The notes under the pieces: model-generated | Told to the model about the DNA's origin: nothing | The model's database searches: none | Seen by the model: only the letters and a program-made list of their open reading frames with translations | Source: Nymphaea colorata | Lineage: Eukaryota > Streptophyta > Magnoliopsida > Nymphaeales > Nymphaeaceae | Assembly: GCF_008831285.2 (NCBI RefSeq) | Contig: NC_045139.1 | Coordinates: 2,984,704-3,048,703 of the forward strand | Reading direction: 5' to 3' | Length of the DNA stretch: 64,000 bases | Shown: in pieces, positions 23,405 to 35,289 of the stretch | How positions within the stretch are numbered: position 1 is the first letter of the stretch | How the letters are laid out: the number at the start of each line of letters is the position of its first letter | Position numbers and translations under genes: made by a program

Positions 23405-24432
23405 TCAGAACTCAGAGTCCTCGCCTTCTAAGAAATTGTGTCCCGAAGGACCACCAACAGGGAAGAGGGCAACACGCACTACGTTCTCGGCCCCTTCAGG
23501 AGCGGAGAGGTAGCCTGTGGACTCCGTTATATCAGTTCTCACGAACCCAGGGTGCACACTGTTCACACAAGCTATCGCCTTCAATTTGCTGGCCGACAAC
23601 CTCGTGTATGCGTTCAAGGCAGCCTTGGAAGTGGAGTAAGCAGGCAACTTGAGCGGCCACTTCTCCATGCCCTTCTCAGACTTCAGGTCCTCCAGGAACA
23701 GGTTCAACACCCCGTCGATCTTCTGCTCTGTCAAGTCCTCTACCTCTGACAGTTGCTTCCTCAACTCCTCATCTCTTAGATACTGATGAAAACAATTTCA
23801 GGTCAGTGCATGGATGGAATCCTTCACCATAAAAACAAAACAGGCAGTTTACTTTATCTGCAACTTTTTCTCACTTTCACGTTTGAAACTTCATCTCTCA
23901 AAAGTATTACGTGGCTATCTCAACATGTTTTGATTATATTCCATAGCAGAGCTACTATACCAACCAAAGAAAACCACACAACTGGCCATCCTTTTTGGGT
24001 TTTGTTTTTTAGAATGAATATATCATGATAAAAATGATGAACTCCAATCATGATTGAAGTCAGAAACTAGCTAAATCATGTTAGGGGTATTGAGACTCAC
24101 ATATAGCATTCCTGCAACTGAGGACACCATGACAATCCTGGCCTTGTAAGGAGAGGGACGAAGCAGTGGGAGTATGGCATTGGTCAGCATCTTGGTTCCA
24201 TAGTAGTTGTTGTTTATGCACTCCTTTGCCAATTCATGTGACTCTGAGGTCCCACTTCCACAGTTGGGCGTCCCCTGCAACACCAAGTTCAGTACAGTAA
24301 GCACGACCATGTCATCCAGCAAATGAAGTAGGAAAAGATTCGATTGATGCCAATGAATCCTTAAACAATTACTCCAACAAAAGGATGTATTTTTCTGGTT
24401 CCTGAAATTTAAACTGCCATTGATTCCACAGA

Positions 24433-24482
<50 letters not shown>

Positions 24483-25280
24483 CAGAAAGGTTCTAACGTC
24501 AATATTGTTCTGTTTCAAGAACCCCCAATCTACGTCAGCGGTTTGAATGCCAGCATTGTTTACCTACATCAACAAAATGTTTTCTGCTTAATCAACCAGT
24601 TACGTAGAAGCTTTAATTATTATTTTTTGAATTAATTTTATGGCGGAAAAGAGCCAAAGGATCAACAAGATCTAAAGAGCAAAAAAAATTGTAAGCGATA
24701 CTATAGTAGCCGATACGGGTTTAAATTCTTTTTGTTGCAATATTTGAAATAGAATTTTTTCATGTTGGTTTGATCACATATTAAAAATTGGACTTTGTTT
24801 AAAGTGCTTGAGACATCAGGAGAGGAACGAACTTATTCAAGAGCTACCAACTTTCTTTTCTCCTTACCAGAATGTCGATATTCCCGACATGGAGCTTCAA
24901 CCAGTCGACGAAATCCAGCACACTCTGCTCCTGACCAATATCCAGAGTGTGGAAGATGACGTTCTTCCTCCCCATTTCTGCTGCTTCCTGCAGGAACTGT
25001 TTAGCAGAGCTTGAGAGCTCCTCCTGTGGCTTACGAGCAGTCATGATGACGATCAGCCCTTTGTCTGCGAGCTGCCTGCAGATCTCCAGACCTATCCCTC
25101 TGTTAGCTCCCGTCACCACTGCCACCGTCTCCCCACTCCACCATTCTGATCCCTTTGCTTCCTGCAACGACATAAAAGGAAATCATGCAACTCCCAAGAT
25201 CAGAACCTTTGGAGAAGACACAAAAGAAATAAGTGCCAAAGTTCTGTTGAAGGTGATTTCGTGAAGATTTAGCTCACCAT
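23405..25280 (-). CDS. Short-chain dehydrogenase/reductase, gene B (salutaridine/neomenthol reductase type)
   Basis: Paralogue of gene A with the same five-exon structure on the minus strand: 25278-25280 (ATG), 24868-25161, 24483-24563, 24101-24274, 23405-23782, all GT-AG and phase 0; 309 residues. Residues 18-25 are TGANRGIG and 101-104 the canonical NNAG. The catalytic Asn, Ser and YSTSK are all present. A second in-frame ATG at 25171-25173 (MSLQEAKG) would give 312 residues if the first intron is retained or transcription starts downstream. Differences from A cluster in likely substrate-facing parts (TAEIDWLF against TADVDWGF; HTNYHG against NNNYYG). The gene is expected to reduce a small carbonyl with NADPH; the substrate cannot be read from sequence. 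It seems intact. Confidence 0.9.
24437..24479. repeat. (GA)n microsatellite in SDR gene B intron 3
   Basis: About 42 bp of GA repeats lie directly next to the minus-strand donor site (24481-24482). Gene A has only GGAGAGCGAGAG here. On the transcript this is a CT tract right after the 5' splice site. Confidence 0.95.
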
Positions 25281-25478
25281 TTTTCTGGGGTGTACTGGTC
25301 TGGGAGCTGAAACGATCTGAAACAATCTATTAACCTTGTCTTGTGAAAACAGAAAAATTAATGGGAAAAACAGAGCAGGAACGTGATTGATTCAACCTAA
25401 CATGAAAATAAGGGGAAGAACTTGCGGAACCAAAATGGTCTCTTGGCATGAGTGTGTGAACAAGAAAAATGCTCTCAT

Positions 25479-25487
25479 CTATTTATA
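25479..25487 (-). promoter_or_regulatory. TATA box of SDR gene B
   Basis: TATAAATAG on the minus strand, about 200 bp before the predicted ATG, at the same place as in gene A. Confidence 0.7.
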
Positions 25488-25874
25488 GACAACTTGTGTA
25501 ACCTTCGTGCCGACTGTAGCAGAAAGGGAGAAGCGAATTCAGATTGGAATTCTTGGTATAGGTATGAGGACTCTCTACCGGAACGTGCTGCACTGGGGTC
25601 CTCCTGAGTACTGTGGAACTGGACTTTATGATCTGGACTAGAGCAGAAACAGGAAAAGAAAAAAAAAATGCAACCTTGTGCATCATTATGGCTTCCCCTT
25701 TGTGGTGATCTTGGCAACTAAAAGGAAGGAGAATTCACTAGGTTGATAACTTGATTCAACTCAATCGTTTATGGGGTTTCTTGCTGGTCTCTTGCTTCTG
25801 CAGCATATAGATAACTTTAATATAGGCTTATATATATATTGTACATACCAAACGATTCTACATACCAAACGTGG

Positions 25875-25954
<80 letters not shown>

Positions 25955-26496
25955 CCTTCCATTGAGTATGCTATGGTTTCTTTTTTTTAAATGTTTACTT
26001 AGGGAATCTGCCTTGGAAAACAACCAAAATTCATAAATTGCCAGACAAATTCATAAATCCCGGATAGTCTGTTGGAGTTATTGACTGAAGGTAGAGACTT
26101 CGTAAAATTAATCTCGAGGAAATACTCAAAAAATATAACATTTCAAGTATACATTTTCAAGTTCATACTCAAATTCAAGTTCAAACGCGTAGAAATATAT
26201 CCAATTTGAGTCCTGCAGTAATAGGATTGAACCATACTAACTGATCTAAAGCCACATTCGATATTCCTCTTGAATTTTAGATACAAAGTGATCTGAGATT
26301 CTAACTAACCTTGGGTGAGCAGAAGGAACATTTCATTCAAACATCCAACAGCAAAGTTTTCACTCTTCAATTCATCTGTCCTGTCAAGCTTCCAACCTTG
26401 TGACGTTAATAGTTTAATTGAAATAGTGGTGGAGAAACATACATGGGCCTATTTAAAAATTTTAATATTAAAATTTAATTGTTGAAGATCTTTTTG
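25488..26496. other. Upstream region of gene B; (TA)n at 25877-25952
   Basis: Co-linear with the region upstream of gene A up to about 25840. It then has a 76-bp TA run and a jump to the part matching 11490 onward. No gene seen. Confidence 0.6.
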
Positions 26497-26857
26497 AGAT
26501 CCGCTGTCGGACCATCCCCTCTCTCAAAATCTGATTTTTTTTACATTAAACTGTGGTTTGAAATCCACGATTTGATATAATTGTGAATTTCAGCCATCAT
26601 AAATTTAAGATTCTCTTCAGGTCTGAGGGAATCAAACTCAATCTTATTTCTCATAAAATCCACGGTCTGAAAAATAAGACGAAGTTAATTTGGTAAATTT
26701 TTTTTTGCTTTATCTTTTAAATTTGTCTTATAGCTTAGCTAACTGCAAACTCACTGTGTTTGAATCGGTCCAATTCAATATCTGAGTTGCAGCTAACCGA
26801 TTCAGTTTGACGGCCGATTGATTCAAAAGTGCCATGCGTCAGTTTTAATATATTTTT
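26497..26857. mobile_element. Inserted repeat, present in B and absent in A
   Basis: Block A reads GTTGAAGATTTTTTTCAACT without interruption (from about 11859), while block B has about 360 bp in the middle. Most of it (26509-26838, starting GACCATCCCCTCTCTC) recurs at about 39820-40150, 50555-50885 and 61535-61865 in the array. No clear terminal inverted repeats or coding frame are visible, so the class is unknown (SINE-like or Helitron-like). Confidence 0.7.
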
Positions 26858-26987
26858 CAAATTATTTTGTTTTCATTAACTTTTTATAATTTTTCATTTA
26901 TTTTTTTAAGAAAAGGCTTTCCTTTTTATTTTTACCAATTGATGCGGCAACCTGCCGAAGCACCCGCATCAACGCGTATCGCACTGA

Positions 26988-27017
26988 CACCCGCACCCGC
27001 ACCCGCACCCGCACCCC
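26988..27017. repeat. CACCCG minisatellite
   Basis: About five CACCCG units within an 80-bp stretch missing from block A. The neighbouring text (CGAAGCACCCGCATC) has the same theme. Confidence 0.9.
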
Positions 27018-28073
27018 GCATTTTAGTGACATAGACTTTAAGTGATCCACTGTCGAACGGTTACCTTCATATTCTCTTATACAAGCAATGGTGAAAACTT
27101 TACAAGAAGCGAAGATCACTTTCGGTGTACCTTATAACGAACTATTTAATATTTGAAAAAAAATACAATTCACTACCTACAATTTATAGAATCATCATGC
27201 ATTTCGTGACAAATGACATTGACATGTATATTAAAAATTTCCGTTGTCCTTAACATATATATTTGTAGTCATGACGTTCTAATTAACGTGATGGGAACGC
27301 ACATGGCCTCAATCATTTTTAATATTGTCCTTTCAGCCAAAAAAAATTGAGGAGTTCCTATCAAATCAAAATTTTATTAATAAAAAAATCAATATTTTAG
27401 CATAACACAACTTGCATTTAGCATGCTTTAATTAATTTATGTTTGTAAAGAGGTTGGTGTGGATTTTGTCCATGTGGCCTCCGATGCCCTTTCTTCTACG
27501 CATCATTTTCCATGCAATAAGGTTTTAATATATGTTAATGGGCTCAAACTCTCAAGACAGTTCAAGTTAAAGGGGTTTGAAGTTTGAATCTCATAACAGT
27601 CTCATGTTCTGTTGTATTATTCATGTGAGCTGCAAATGATACTTGCAGAGACTGCAATTAATGATAAGCGTGACATTAAAGTTGAAAGACATATCATAAG
27701 TACTGCAAAACTCCAAACCAAGTCAGGACCTTAAAAGCATAAGACTGTAGCATCATAGCTTTCATGTACATGTCTATAATTCTCCTTCCAGGTTAATCAA
27801 GAATTCTTTTAGATAGTAGTCGAGATACATGTGGGTTGGTGTGAGCTTATTTATGTATTAGTACTAAAAGTTTCTTTCAAAGTATTAGAGCACCTTAGCT
27901 GAAAATTTTTACGGCCAATGTCTGAAAGTTGGTACACCAATGTCTCCATACAACTTGGCCTTGAAAGTTCCTCCCCAGATTACTTTCTCAATGGAGTATA
28001 AAGAAAGGTACCCCACTGGTTTTTATTTTTCTTTTTCTTTTTAGAGTTGTTTAACACTTGTGCACCTGAAAGG

Positions 28074-28441
28074 TTAACACTGAGTCAATAAAGTATGTCA
28101 CGTCAAACCCACATGAATCTCAAATCAGTCGTCATCAAAAGCCCCCAAAGTGTCTTTACAATGTGCAACGCTCAAAGGGCTTTCTTATATTTTAAATTTA
28201 AAAACAATTATGTAACTTATAAATATATGTCATAAGAAAATATTTTTTTCATCAGACTCTCTTTTTCCCACTCCTCAGCTTGATGTCAATCCACCACCTC
28301 GTGTATATATATATATACTGGGTTTTTAGTCTCTCACAGCATTCCATGTGACATATTGTATTCCCCAATGTGTTTAATCATGTTTATCCAACCTATTGCA
28401 TTAGGTCGTTGTGATTGGGTGAAGCTCAAGATAACGAGAAG

Positions 28442-28478
<37 letters not shown>

Positions 28479-29889
28479 GATTTGAAATATTGAGAGACGA
28501 TTGGAAATGACATGCATTATACAGCTGAATTTTTTGTTCAATAAAGGTTAGGAAAGCCTCCCACTAACAGGATTTGCATCCGAATTAAAAATAATGGGAA
28601 AAGCCAACAATTCAAATTTCATTCAATTGGACCTCATCCCTAACAATAAACATATACAATTTCTTAACGGAAGAAGCAAGATATAACCCAATGAGATTAA
28701 CAAATGTAAAGATCATTACCGAAGAACAAAAAAATTGAATTCTAATCGGATCCAAAGGGCGGAAGCCACGTGTCAATTGAGGAGAGCTCTGCTTCAGGAA
28801 GCGATGCTATTGATTTAGGAGGGATGGGACGAGAGCCGGTGGAGTAATCTCGTCATGCACGTATCAAATACACGATTTATTCTTGTTCGTCGATATTTGG
28901 TATCCAACGGTCGGCGTTTCGAAGCCGAGGAAGGAGGGAGAGAGTAGCGTATAAGAAGGGGAGCCGCTGTCTCTGGAGCAGGGGTCAGCTCAAGCGGTGG
29001 CAGTTGGATATGGATCCGGATCCAGTCAGCGCAGGCGGTGACCTGAAACTTCAAGTACATATGATTGCAGACACATGGAGCAGGTTTTTGGGAGTGAATG
29101 TGGGGCCCACGTGACAGTTGGATGTGGATCCGGATCCAGTCAATTCGGATCTCAAGTTGAATCCAACCCGACTCCGAGTACGACGCAACTTAGCTTTCGG
29201 TGATCCAATCTTGTTGGGTATTTTCCCGGGTCCAATCCATGCAATTCTTTATTAGGAGCTGTTTCCGACAACAACACAAAACTTTTCTCTCGCACTTTCA
29301 AGAGAGGGTTAGAAACAACAAGGAAGATGACAAATATTTACGTGGTTCGAAACAATAATCTCCTATGTTCACGGCCGCTCAAATTTTTTACTATTCACTC
29401 ACAGATAAACACAGACACTCTCAGAGAAGTAGACTTAATAAAATTGCAGTGCGACCCTCCTCTCAACATAAGGATTAGGGCGAAACCCGCATTTGTACAA
29501 AATAACATAAATGCCCTTATAAAAGAAAAATCTCATCGGAAGCTAACGTTTCCCGCAGTATTGCATATGAATGTTCAGTATGAATCAAGTTCTATACACC
29601 AACATCATCCTCCATTACCTTGGTCCGCCATAGACGAGTACCAATACACTGGATCTAGACCCACCAGGATTTGGTGCAAACCCAACACATTGAGGCACAT
29701 ATTTCGGAGCCAATACTAGTAGATGAACAGAATAATTGGGTTTGGTCCAGATCTAGACACATGTTCAACCGAATACAATAAGTTAGAGCTAATGGAAATA
29801 ACTAAGAATTTAACTCAACCCCTCTAAAAACCCACGTGTTGTCAAAACGAAAGATTTTGTAAGAGTTCTCCACTTACGCAGGGACATGC
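28074..29889. other. No clear gene; possible promoter-like and LTR-like DNA
   Basis: TA runs lie at 28304-28316 and 28446-28472. At 28940-29060 a TATA-like GCGTATAAGAAGG precedes ATGGATCCGGATCCAGTCAG, which opens a 34-codon frame; GGATCCGGATCCAGTC repeats at about 29129, so this may be a decayed first exon, but I cannot support a gene. About 29270-29720 (TTTACGTGGTTCG and GATAAACACAGACACTCTCA) resembles copia-like LTR leader text found in plants; weak. Confidence 0.4.
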
Positions 29890-30088
29890 TCAGGGGCAGA
29901 GCCAAGGGGCGGCTAACATAGGCCTAAGCCCCACCTCAATTTAAAAAAAAAAAGAATTACATGTAAATTTTTAAAAATTTCTCTTATTTAATATTAATTT
30001 TGAAAAATGATATTTCAACCACAGTTAAAATTTAGAAACTTTAATTTGGCTCTATTCATGAAAAATTTCTAGTTAAGCCCCTAGATAT
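29890..30088. mobile_element. hAT-type MITE relic at the array edge
   Basis: It begins CAGGGGCAGAGCCAAGGGG and ends AGTTAAGCCCCTAG, close to inverted CAGGGGC.GAGCC-type ends. Its right half (29998-30088) also begins units 2-4 of the array (40155, 50890, 61870), so the array junction falls inside this element. Confidence 0.6.
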
Positions 30089-30643
30089 TAAAATAAAGAA
30101 AAGTCTGCAAAACTTATAACAATAATGACAAAATTTCGGCAATCCAATAGATCTGAAAATGATATTCCTTATCAAATTCCTACAACTTTTGCAAATTCCA
30201 TTAATGTTTCTACATATCCTTCCAATAAGAAGATAAAAAGTTTTAGAATTAATGTAGAATAAGTTTAGGAGAGTCTCTCACTGCCTCCCCACCTTCCCTT
30301 TCCCCTCTCTGAGCTACGTTCGATTCACACACTCTCTCTCCTAAAAATCCAGAAAAGCAAAAACGTTTGGAAAATTTTTCTACTTTAATTTCTAAGATGA
30401 ATGCCTCGTTCCAAGAACAATATGAGAAATAATTTTTACACTTTTGATCAAGTTGCAAATAATTTTATGTATAAAAAGAAAAAAAAAATACTACCACATA
30501 GCGTAGCTAAATTAGCTTATGTTGAGAACATTTATTAGCGGAGGGACAAGCCTCCTGAATGGAGGCTATTTTTTAATGTTTTTTTTTTTTTTTGAATAGT
30601 TGAATACATTGATAGGGGTCTGCCTAAACCCAACTTGATATTA

Positions 30644-30743
<100 letters not shown>

Positions 30744-32016
30744 GCTATCTTAATTCGCTGATGAGGAAAAAGCAGCTTTCTAAAACAGTCACGATGAACT
30801 GTTGTAGAGACAGAAAGGAAAGTGTATAAATTAACACATAGTCAAGGATGCTTCGCCCGTTTGCCTTTTCTCTTAAACCTCTTAGCACTTAAACACCCGG
30901 ATCGAGTGCTGTTCAATTTTCACAAACTCAACCATATGAAAGGATGAAAAATGTTAAAAAAAATTGTAACAATAGAAAATTATAAAAATCAGATGTACAA
31001 ATTAGTTTTTATGTCATTGTAACATTGACAAACCTGGATTTCTCAACATCTAAAATTTGATATAGATATAAAGAAAATCATCTTTTTTTGTTATTATATT
31101 TTCAAACACTCCGCATTTGTCTGTATGGTTAGACAGATTCAAGTAACCAACTTAAAACATGCATTCTAATAAATAAAAAAATAATTATATATATATACGT
31201 TAAAAAAATAATAATAAATAATTAGAAAAAGCATGCTTTTCTTGAGATATTTTAATTTTTCGTTAATTTTATAAACGCATACCTAATACGAGTGTATTTT
31301 TTACCCTTGATAGCAGACCAATCAAACATCTCACTCTATTTGGTAGTTGGGAGATCGCTGGTTCATGCCAATTATTGACATAAGTAACTAAGAACATTAT
31401 ATGTAAGCGATATGTGGATATGCCTCCGCGGTATGCTTTATTGTTTTAAGTTGTCTTAAAACTCCCAACCTTTTATATAAATGTCTGAAAGCAGAATAAT
31501 AATAAAAATATAAAAATCTTATGTTTAGACTTTACATTTGGTCGACTTGTGAATCAACAAAGCCAACTTCATTCTCTCTTTTAAAACCATGAAAGATCGA
31601 TTCAAATTTATGCCTCTAATTTTCATGCTTGTGGGCGTATAAATTGAAACATCTGTATCAATCCGCATGATTCTATTTGTAAAAAACAATCTCACAATGC
31701 TGGAGATTAATGTTTTCACCGGACGGTGCAATTAAACCTAACATGTTATTTGAGGCCTACCTGCTCCCTACCTTCCCCTAATAGATTCCGGCCACATTTA
31801 TTCTACATGGTTATAATATTCCAGTTGTTGGCTCTCTCCAAAGGGGACAATAATTTCTTATTCTTCTATGAGTTGATTATTGAAATGCTAGGGTAACAAT
31901 ATGGGGCAGCTTACCTTGAAAAAAACAGTACAATGTGAATGTGGAGGAAAGATTTATTTCATTGGTTTTATCTCAGTCGTCTATTATGAGTGAACTGGGT
32001 GATGAATCTCCATTCA

Positions 32017-32018
<2 letters not shown>

Positions 32019-32079
<61 letters not shown>
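32019..32079. repeat. (TA)n microsatellite, unit 1
   Basis: About 60 bp of TA. Units 2 and 3 have (CT)n then (TA)n here (42747-42814 and 53487-53566), while unit 1 has unique text in place of the CT tract. Confidence 0.95.
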
Positions 32080-32083
<4 letters not shown>

Positions 32084-32289
32084 GAATACCGTGTAAGCTT
32101 TGGTTACATAAACGCATATATAGGGACCACATTGCTTTCTCTTTTCCATTAACGTCCCTCCCGCTCGCACTCATGGACACCCACACCGACCACAGAGAGA
32201 CAGAGGACAGCAACAAGTGAGTCCGATAAGAGAAAAGAGAGAGAGAGAGCGTTAGTTTTGTGGGTGGTGCAGAGGAGGGGGTAGGGCTG

Positions 32290-32400
32290 AACAAGAGCCG
32301 AGTAGAGCCCGAGCTCGGCCAGCTCGAACTCGGCTCGGCTCGCTCGACTCGGGCTCGAAAATAGCTCGACTACACTAGCTCGAACTCGACTCGATAGTCA
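32290..32400. repeat. CTCGAGCTCGGCTCG-type palindromic repeat, unit 1
   Basis: Degenerate iterations of GCTCGAACTCGGCTCG and its complement, a repeat type frequent in plant intergenic DNA. Units 2 and 3 (about 43028-43146 and 53780-53898) carry an extra GACTAAGTAAGAGTCGAGC that unit 1 lacks. Confidence 0.8.
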
Positions 32401-33370
32401 GTGAGGGGGTGGCGGGGAAGAGTACTTATAAGGACGGGAGGGGATACACAACCACATTTTTTTGCTGTTTAGTGAAAAGGAAGGGCGCTGATACAACGGC
32501 TTTATCTGCCGCTGCATCGCCATCGTGATCACAGAACTCAAAATGCATAGGTGGGTGCAAAATTAACTTATATAAAACGTGGCGACGCAGGCGCTACAAT
32601 TAACTTTAATTTTATATAAAATTAACACAAATGGCATCTCTCCCATCTCCACCTACAATGGCGGCCAATTTGACATCAGCCTGCTGGTCTGGAAGGTAAA
32701 CTTTCTTCTCTTTACTCTATATTTCCTTCTGCTCCCATGCATAGTAAGTGGTCACCTAAGATTCCAAACAATGATCTCCAATTTAACAACATAAACATTT
32801 TATAACCTTACCGACTCATTTCACTGGTCAACATAACTTGGAAGAAGCCCTAGCCAGCTGAGAAGGTTGTAGGTCCTTTGATAAAATTGGTGCATAAGTT
32901 GGCCACTTTGAAGCAACTAGAGGCCCAATTATAGATTGGGATATTAATTTGAGCTCATAATTTCAGTCAAAAGATGCAGTAGATGAATATTAATGATGTT
33001 CCAGTTAATTATATGAGGCAGATAAGCTCATATTTTATTTACTCTTGGTCATGAATGAACATACATGCATTCATGAATGTTTATGTCATAAAATGTCGTC
33101 TCCCAACAACTCACACCACATAATATAAGCTTATCGACTCATTTCACAGGTAAACATAACATGCATTCGTGTGGAGGAGAACGGACCTCACACCATATAA
33201 TTTTGAGCTTATTCACTCAATTATAGATTGGGTTCTAAAAGAACGCATTGAGCTTATTCACACCATCTACTGCATCTTTTGACTGAAATTATAATAAAAT
33301 ATGAGCTTATTCACACCATCTACTCTTCCTTCCAATGGGTAAGATAATTTGAAAGCTGAGAGAATGACAG

Positions 33371-35150
33371 AAAAGGTTTGCAAATAAGGACATTTGAGTA
33401 GATACTGCATGGTTACATTAGCTCTAATAGCAAATTGGTTGCCAGTTCCAGTATCTTTTGGAAACGCGGCTTCATCCACGCGGTTTTCCGTCAGCCTCGC
33501 GAGAGACAGGGGAAACGAAGAGGAGCGGCAGTTATATACCGGGAGGACCACGAGTCAGGGCACTATCATAATTTCTCAGGTCTTGGGAATTCTGCCAATG
33601 GGTTCGAGACAGCTGAACGCCGGGCCGGGCATCCAGCTGTGCTCGATGGCGACGACAGCTGTGGACCGCTCCAGACGTCTTGGCACATGCTCGTTGCTTG
33701 CCACCGAGTTAAAGATGCCTCCCCTGATTCCGGCCGCGACCCCGCCGGAATATTCCTCCGGGATACCAACACCCCACAGGGGAACAATCTCGGAATTCCA
33801 ATTTCAGTATGCCGGAGTGAGCCTGATAGGGAAACTGAATCTGACCCGATAGTTTATAGAAACAACTCATTCATGGTGAAGATCTCATCAGATCCTTTTT
33901 TTATAATTTGGGAACCTGCTCATGGCATGAAACCCATAAGATCATTCTCTTCGCTCCTACTTACTTTCTCGTCGTGCCTTAGAACTCACATCGGGTGAGT
34001 TGTTGGTTCGAGGTCTACATCCACTTGACTCGGACCATCTTTAGTAATGAACTGATGATCATTACTAAACTTTAGGTGCTTTTTAGAAATGCCTTCAATA
34101 GTATGCATACATTGTATTGAGCAGAGCTGGTCATACATTGTTCCTGATTATGAGATGTTGTTCCTGATTATGAGATGGGTTCTTCATTTGCACATTCAAA
34201 TTAATGACCAGCTCTGCTCAATACAATGTATGCATACTATTGAAGGCATTACTAAAAAGCACCTAAAGTTTTGAAAATAATGAATCACCGCTCTCTTTTC
34301 AAAGTTAACATACATGCATTCAATTTTTAAGAGAAATTCTCAAAGAACTGCCTCGTGAATCTGTTGAATCTTATCTTTCGTTGCTCAAACGAGTCTAAGG
34401 TTCCACGACAAATGGGCTCAAGGTGGACCATCAGTTCACTGCTAAAGATGGTCAGAGTCAAGTGAATGTAGACCTCGAACCAACAACTCACCTGATGTGC
34501 GTTCTAAGGCACAACGAGAAAGTAAGTAGGAGCGAAGAGAATGATCTTACGGGCTTCATGCCATGAGCAAGCTCCCAAATTATACAAAAAAGAAAAAGGA
34601 TCTGATCAGATCTTCACCATCAATGAGTTGTTTCTATAAACTATCGGGTCAGATTCAGTTTCCCTATCAGACTCACTATATCCCGGCCTCAAGCATACTG
34701 AAATTGGAATTCCGAGATTGTTCCCCTGTGGGGTGTTGGTATCCCGGAGGAAGAAGGAATATTCCGGCGAGGTCGCGGCCGGAATCAGGGGAGGCATCTT
34801 TAACTCGGTGGCAAGCAACGAGCACGTGCCAAGAGATCCGGAGGGGTCCACAGCTGCGGTCGCCATCGAGCACAGCTGGATGCCGGGCGTCCAGCTGTCT
34901 CGAACCCATTGGCAGAATTCCCAAGACCTGAGAAATTACGATAGTGCCCTGACTCGTGGTCCTCCCGGTATATAACTGCTGCTCCTCTTCGTTTCCCCTG
35001 TCTCTCGCCAGGCTGACGGAAAACTGCGTGGATGAAGCCGCGTTTCTAAAAGATAAGGTTTGCAAATAAGGACATTTGAGTAGACACCGCATGGTTTGAC
35101 TACAACGTCGCCATCGAGTGAATCCAACGCTCCTTATTTGCAAACCTTTT
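33371..35150. mobile_element. Foldback element with long inverted arms, unit 1
   Basis: The ends are perfect 20-bp inverted repeats (AAAAGGTTTGCAAATAAGGA at 33371 and its complement at 35131-35150). Inside, about 33450-34165 is repeated inverted at about 34200-35055 with high identity; the right arm has about 180 extra bp (34270-34450). A nearly perfect inner stem of about 70 bp (TTTAGGTGCTTTTTAG, then CAATAGTATGCATACATTG) closes on a loop of about 70 bp. The arms are GC-richer than the surroundings and hold overlapping open frames up to 187 codons in several frames, none of a recognised family; they could derive from a captured gene. No transposase or target duplication was found. Confidence 0.85.
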
Positions 35151-35189
35151 CTATCCTTGTTGCTAATATGAACAAGGTTGGTAACTCAG

Positions 35190-35192
<3 letters not shown>

Positions 35193-35217
<25 letters not shown>
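35193..35217. repeat. (CT)n microsatellite, unit 1
   Basis: About 25 bp of CT, also at 45927-45951 and about 56659-56682 in units 2 and 3. Confidence 0.95.
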
Positions 35218-35220
<3 letters not shown>

Positions 35221-35289
35221 AAAGAAAGACGGCCATCTGTTCTCCCTTCACAATCGCCTATCAACACTAGCAACGTTTCCAGTTCTCCA

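Larger units (their letters stand above)
22960..28073. repeat. Segmental duplication block B (carries SDR gene B)
   Basis: Partner of 7130-13110. Relative to A it lacks the 11050-11345 stretch. It has an extra 0.12 kb in SDR intron 2, a longer GA tract in intron 3, an inserted element at about 26497-26857 and a CACCCG minisatellite at 26988-27017. Confidence 0.85.

Noticed and set aside
28940-29110. Short gene starting ATGGATCCGGATCC after a TATA-like box
   Set aside because: The frame closes after 34 codons, the GGATCCGGATCCAGTC text is itself repeated about 115 bp later, and no downstream exon could be recognised.
31525-31731. 68-codon minus-strand frame kept in units 1-3
   Set aside because: It changes freely between units without codon-position bias that I can see, and resembles no family; conservation is explained by recent duplication.
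32290-32400. CG-rich CTCGAGCTCGG region as a promoter CpG island
   Set aside because: It consists of degenerate short palindromic iterations of a common plant repeat, and no gene starts nearby.
33435-33998. 187-codon open frame on the plus strand (again at 44169 and 54921) as a gene
   Set aside because: It lies in a foldback arm where both strands and several frames are open at once, matches no family I know and has no start or splice context. GC-rich inverted sequence explains the open frames. I also considered an expansin-like reading of the opposite strand near 34840, but the key Trp/Cys pattern does not fit.
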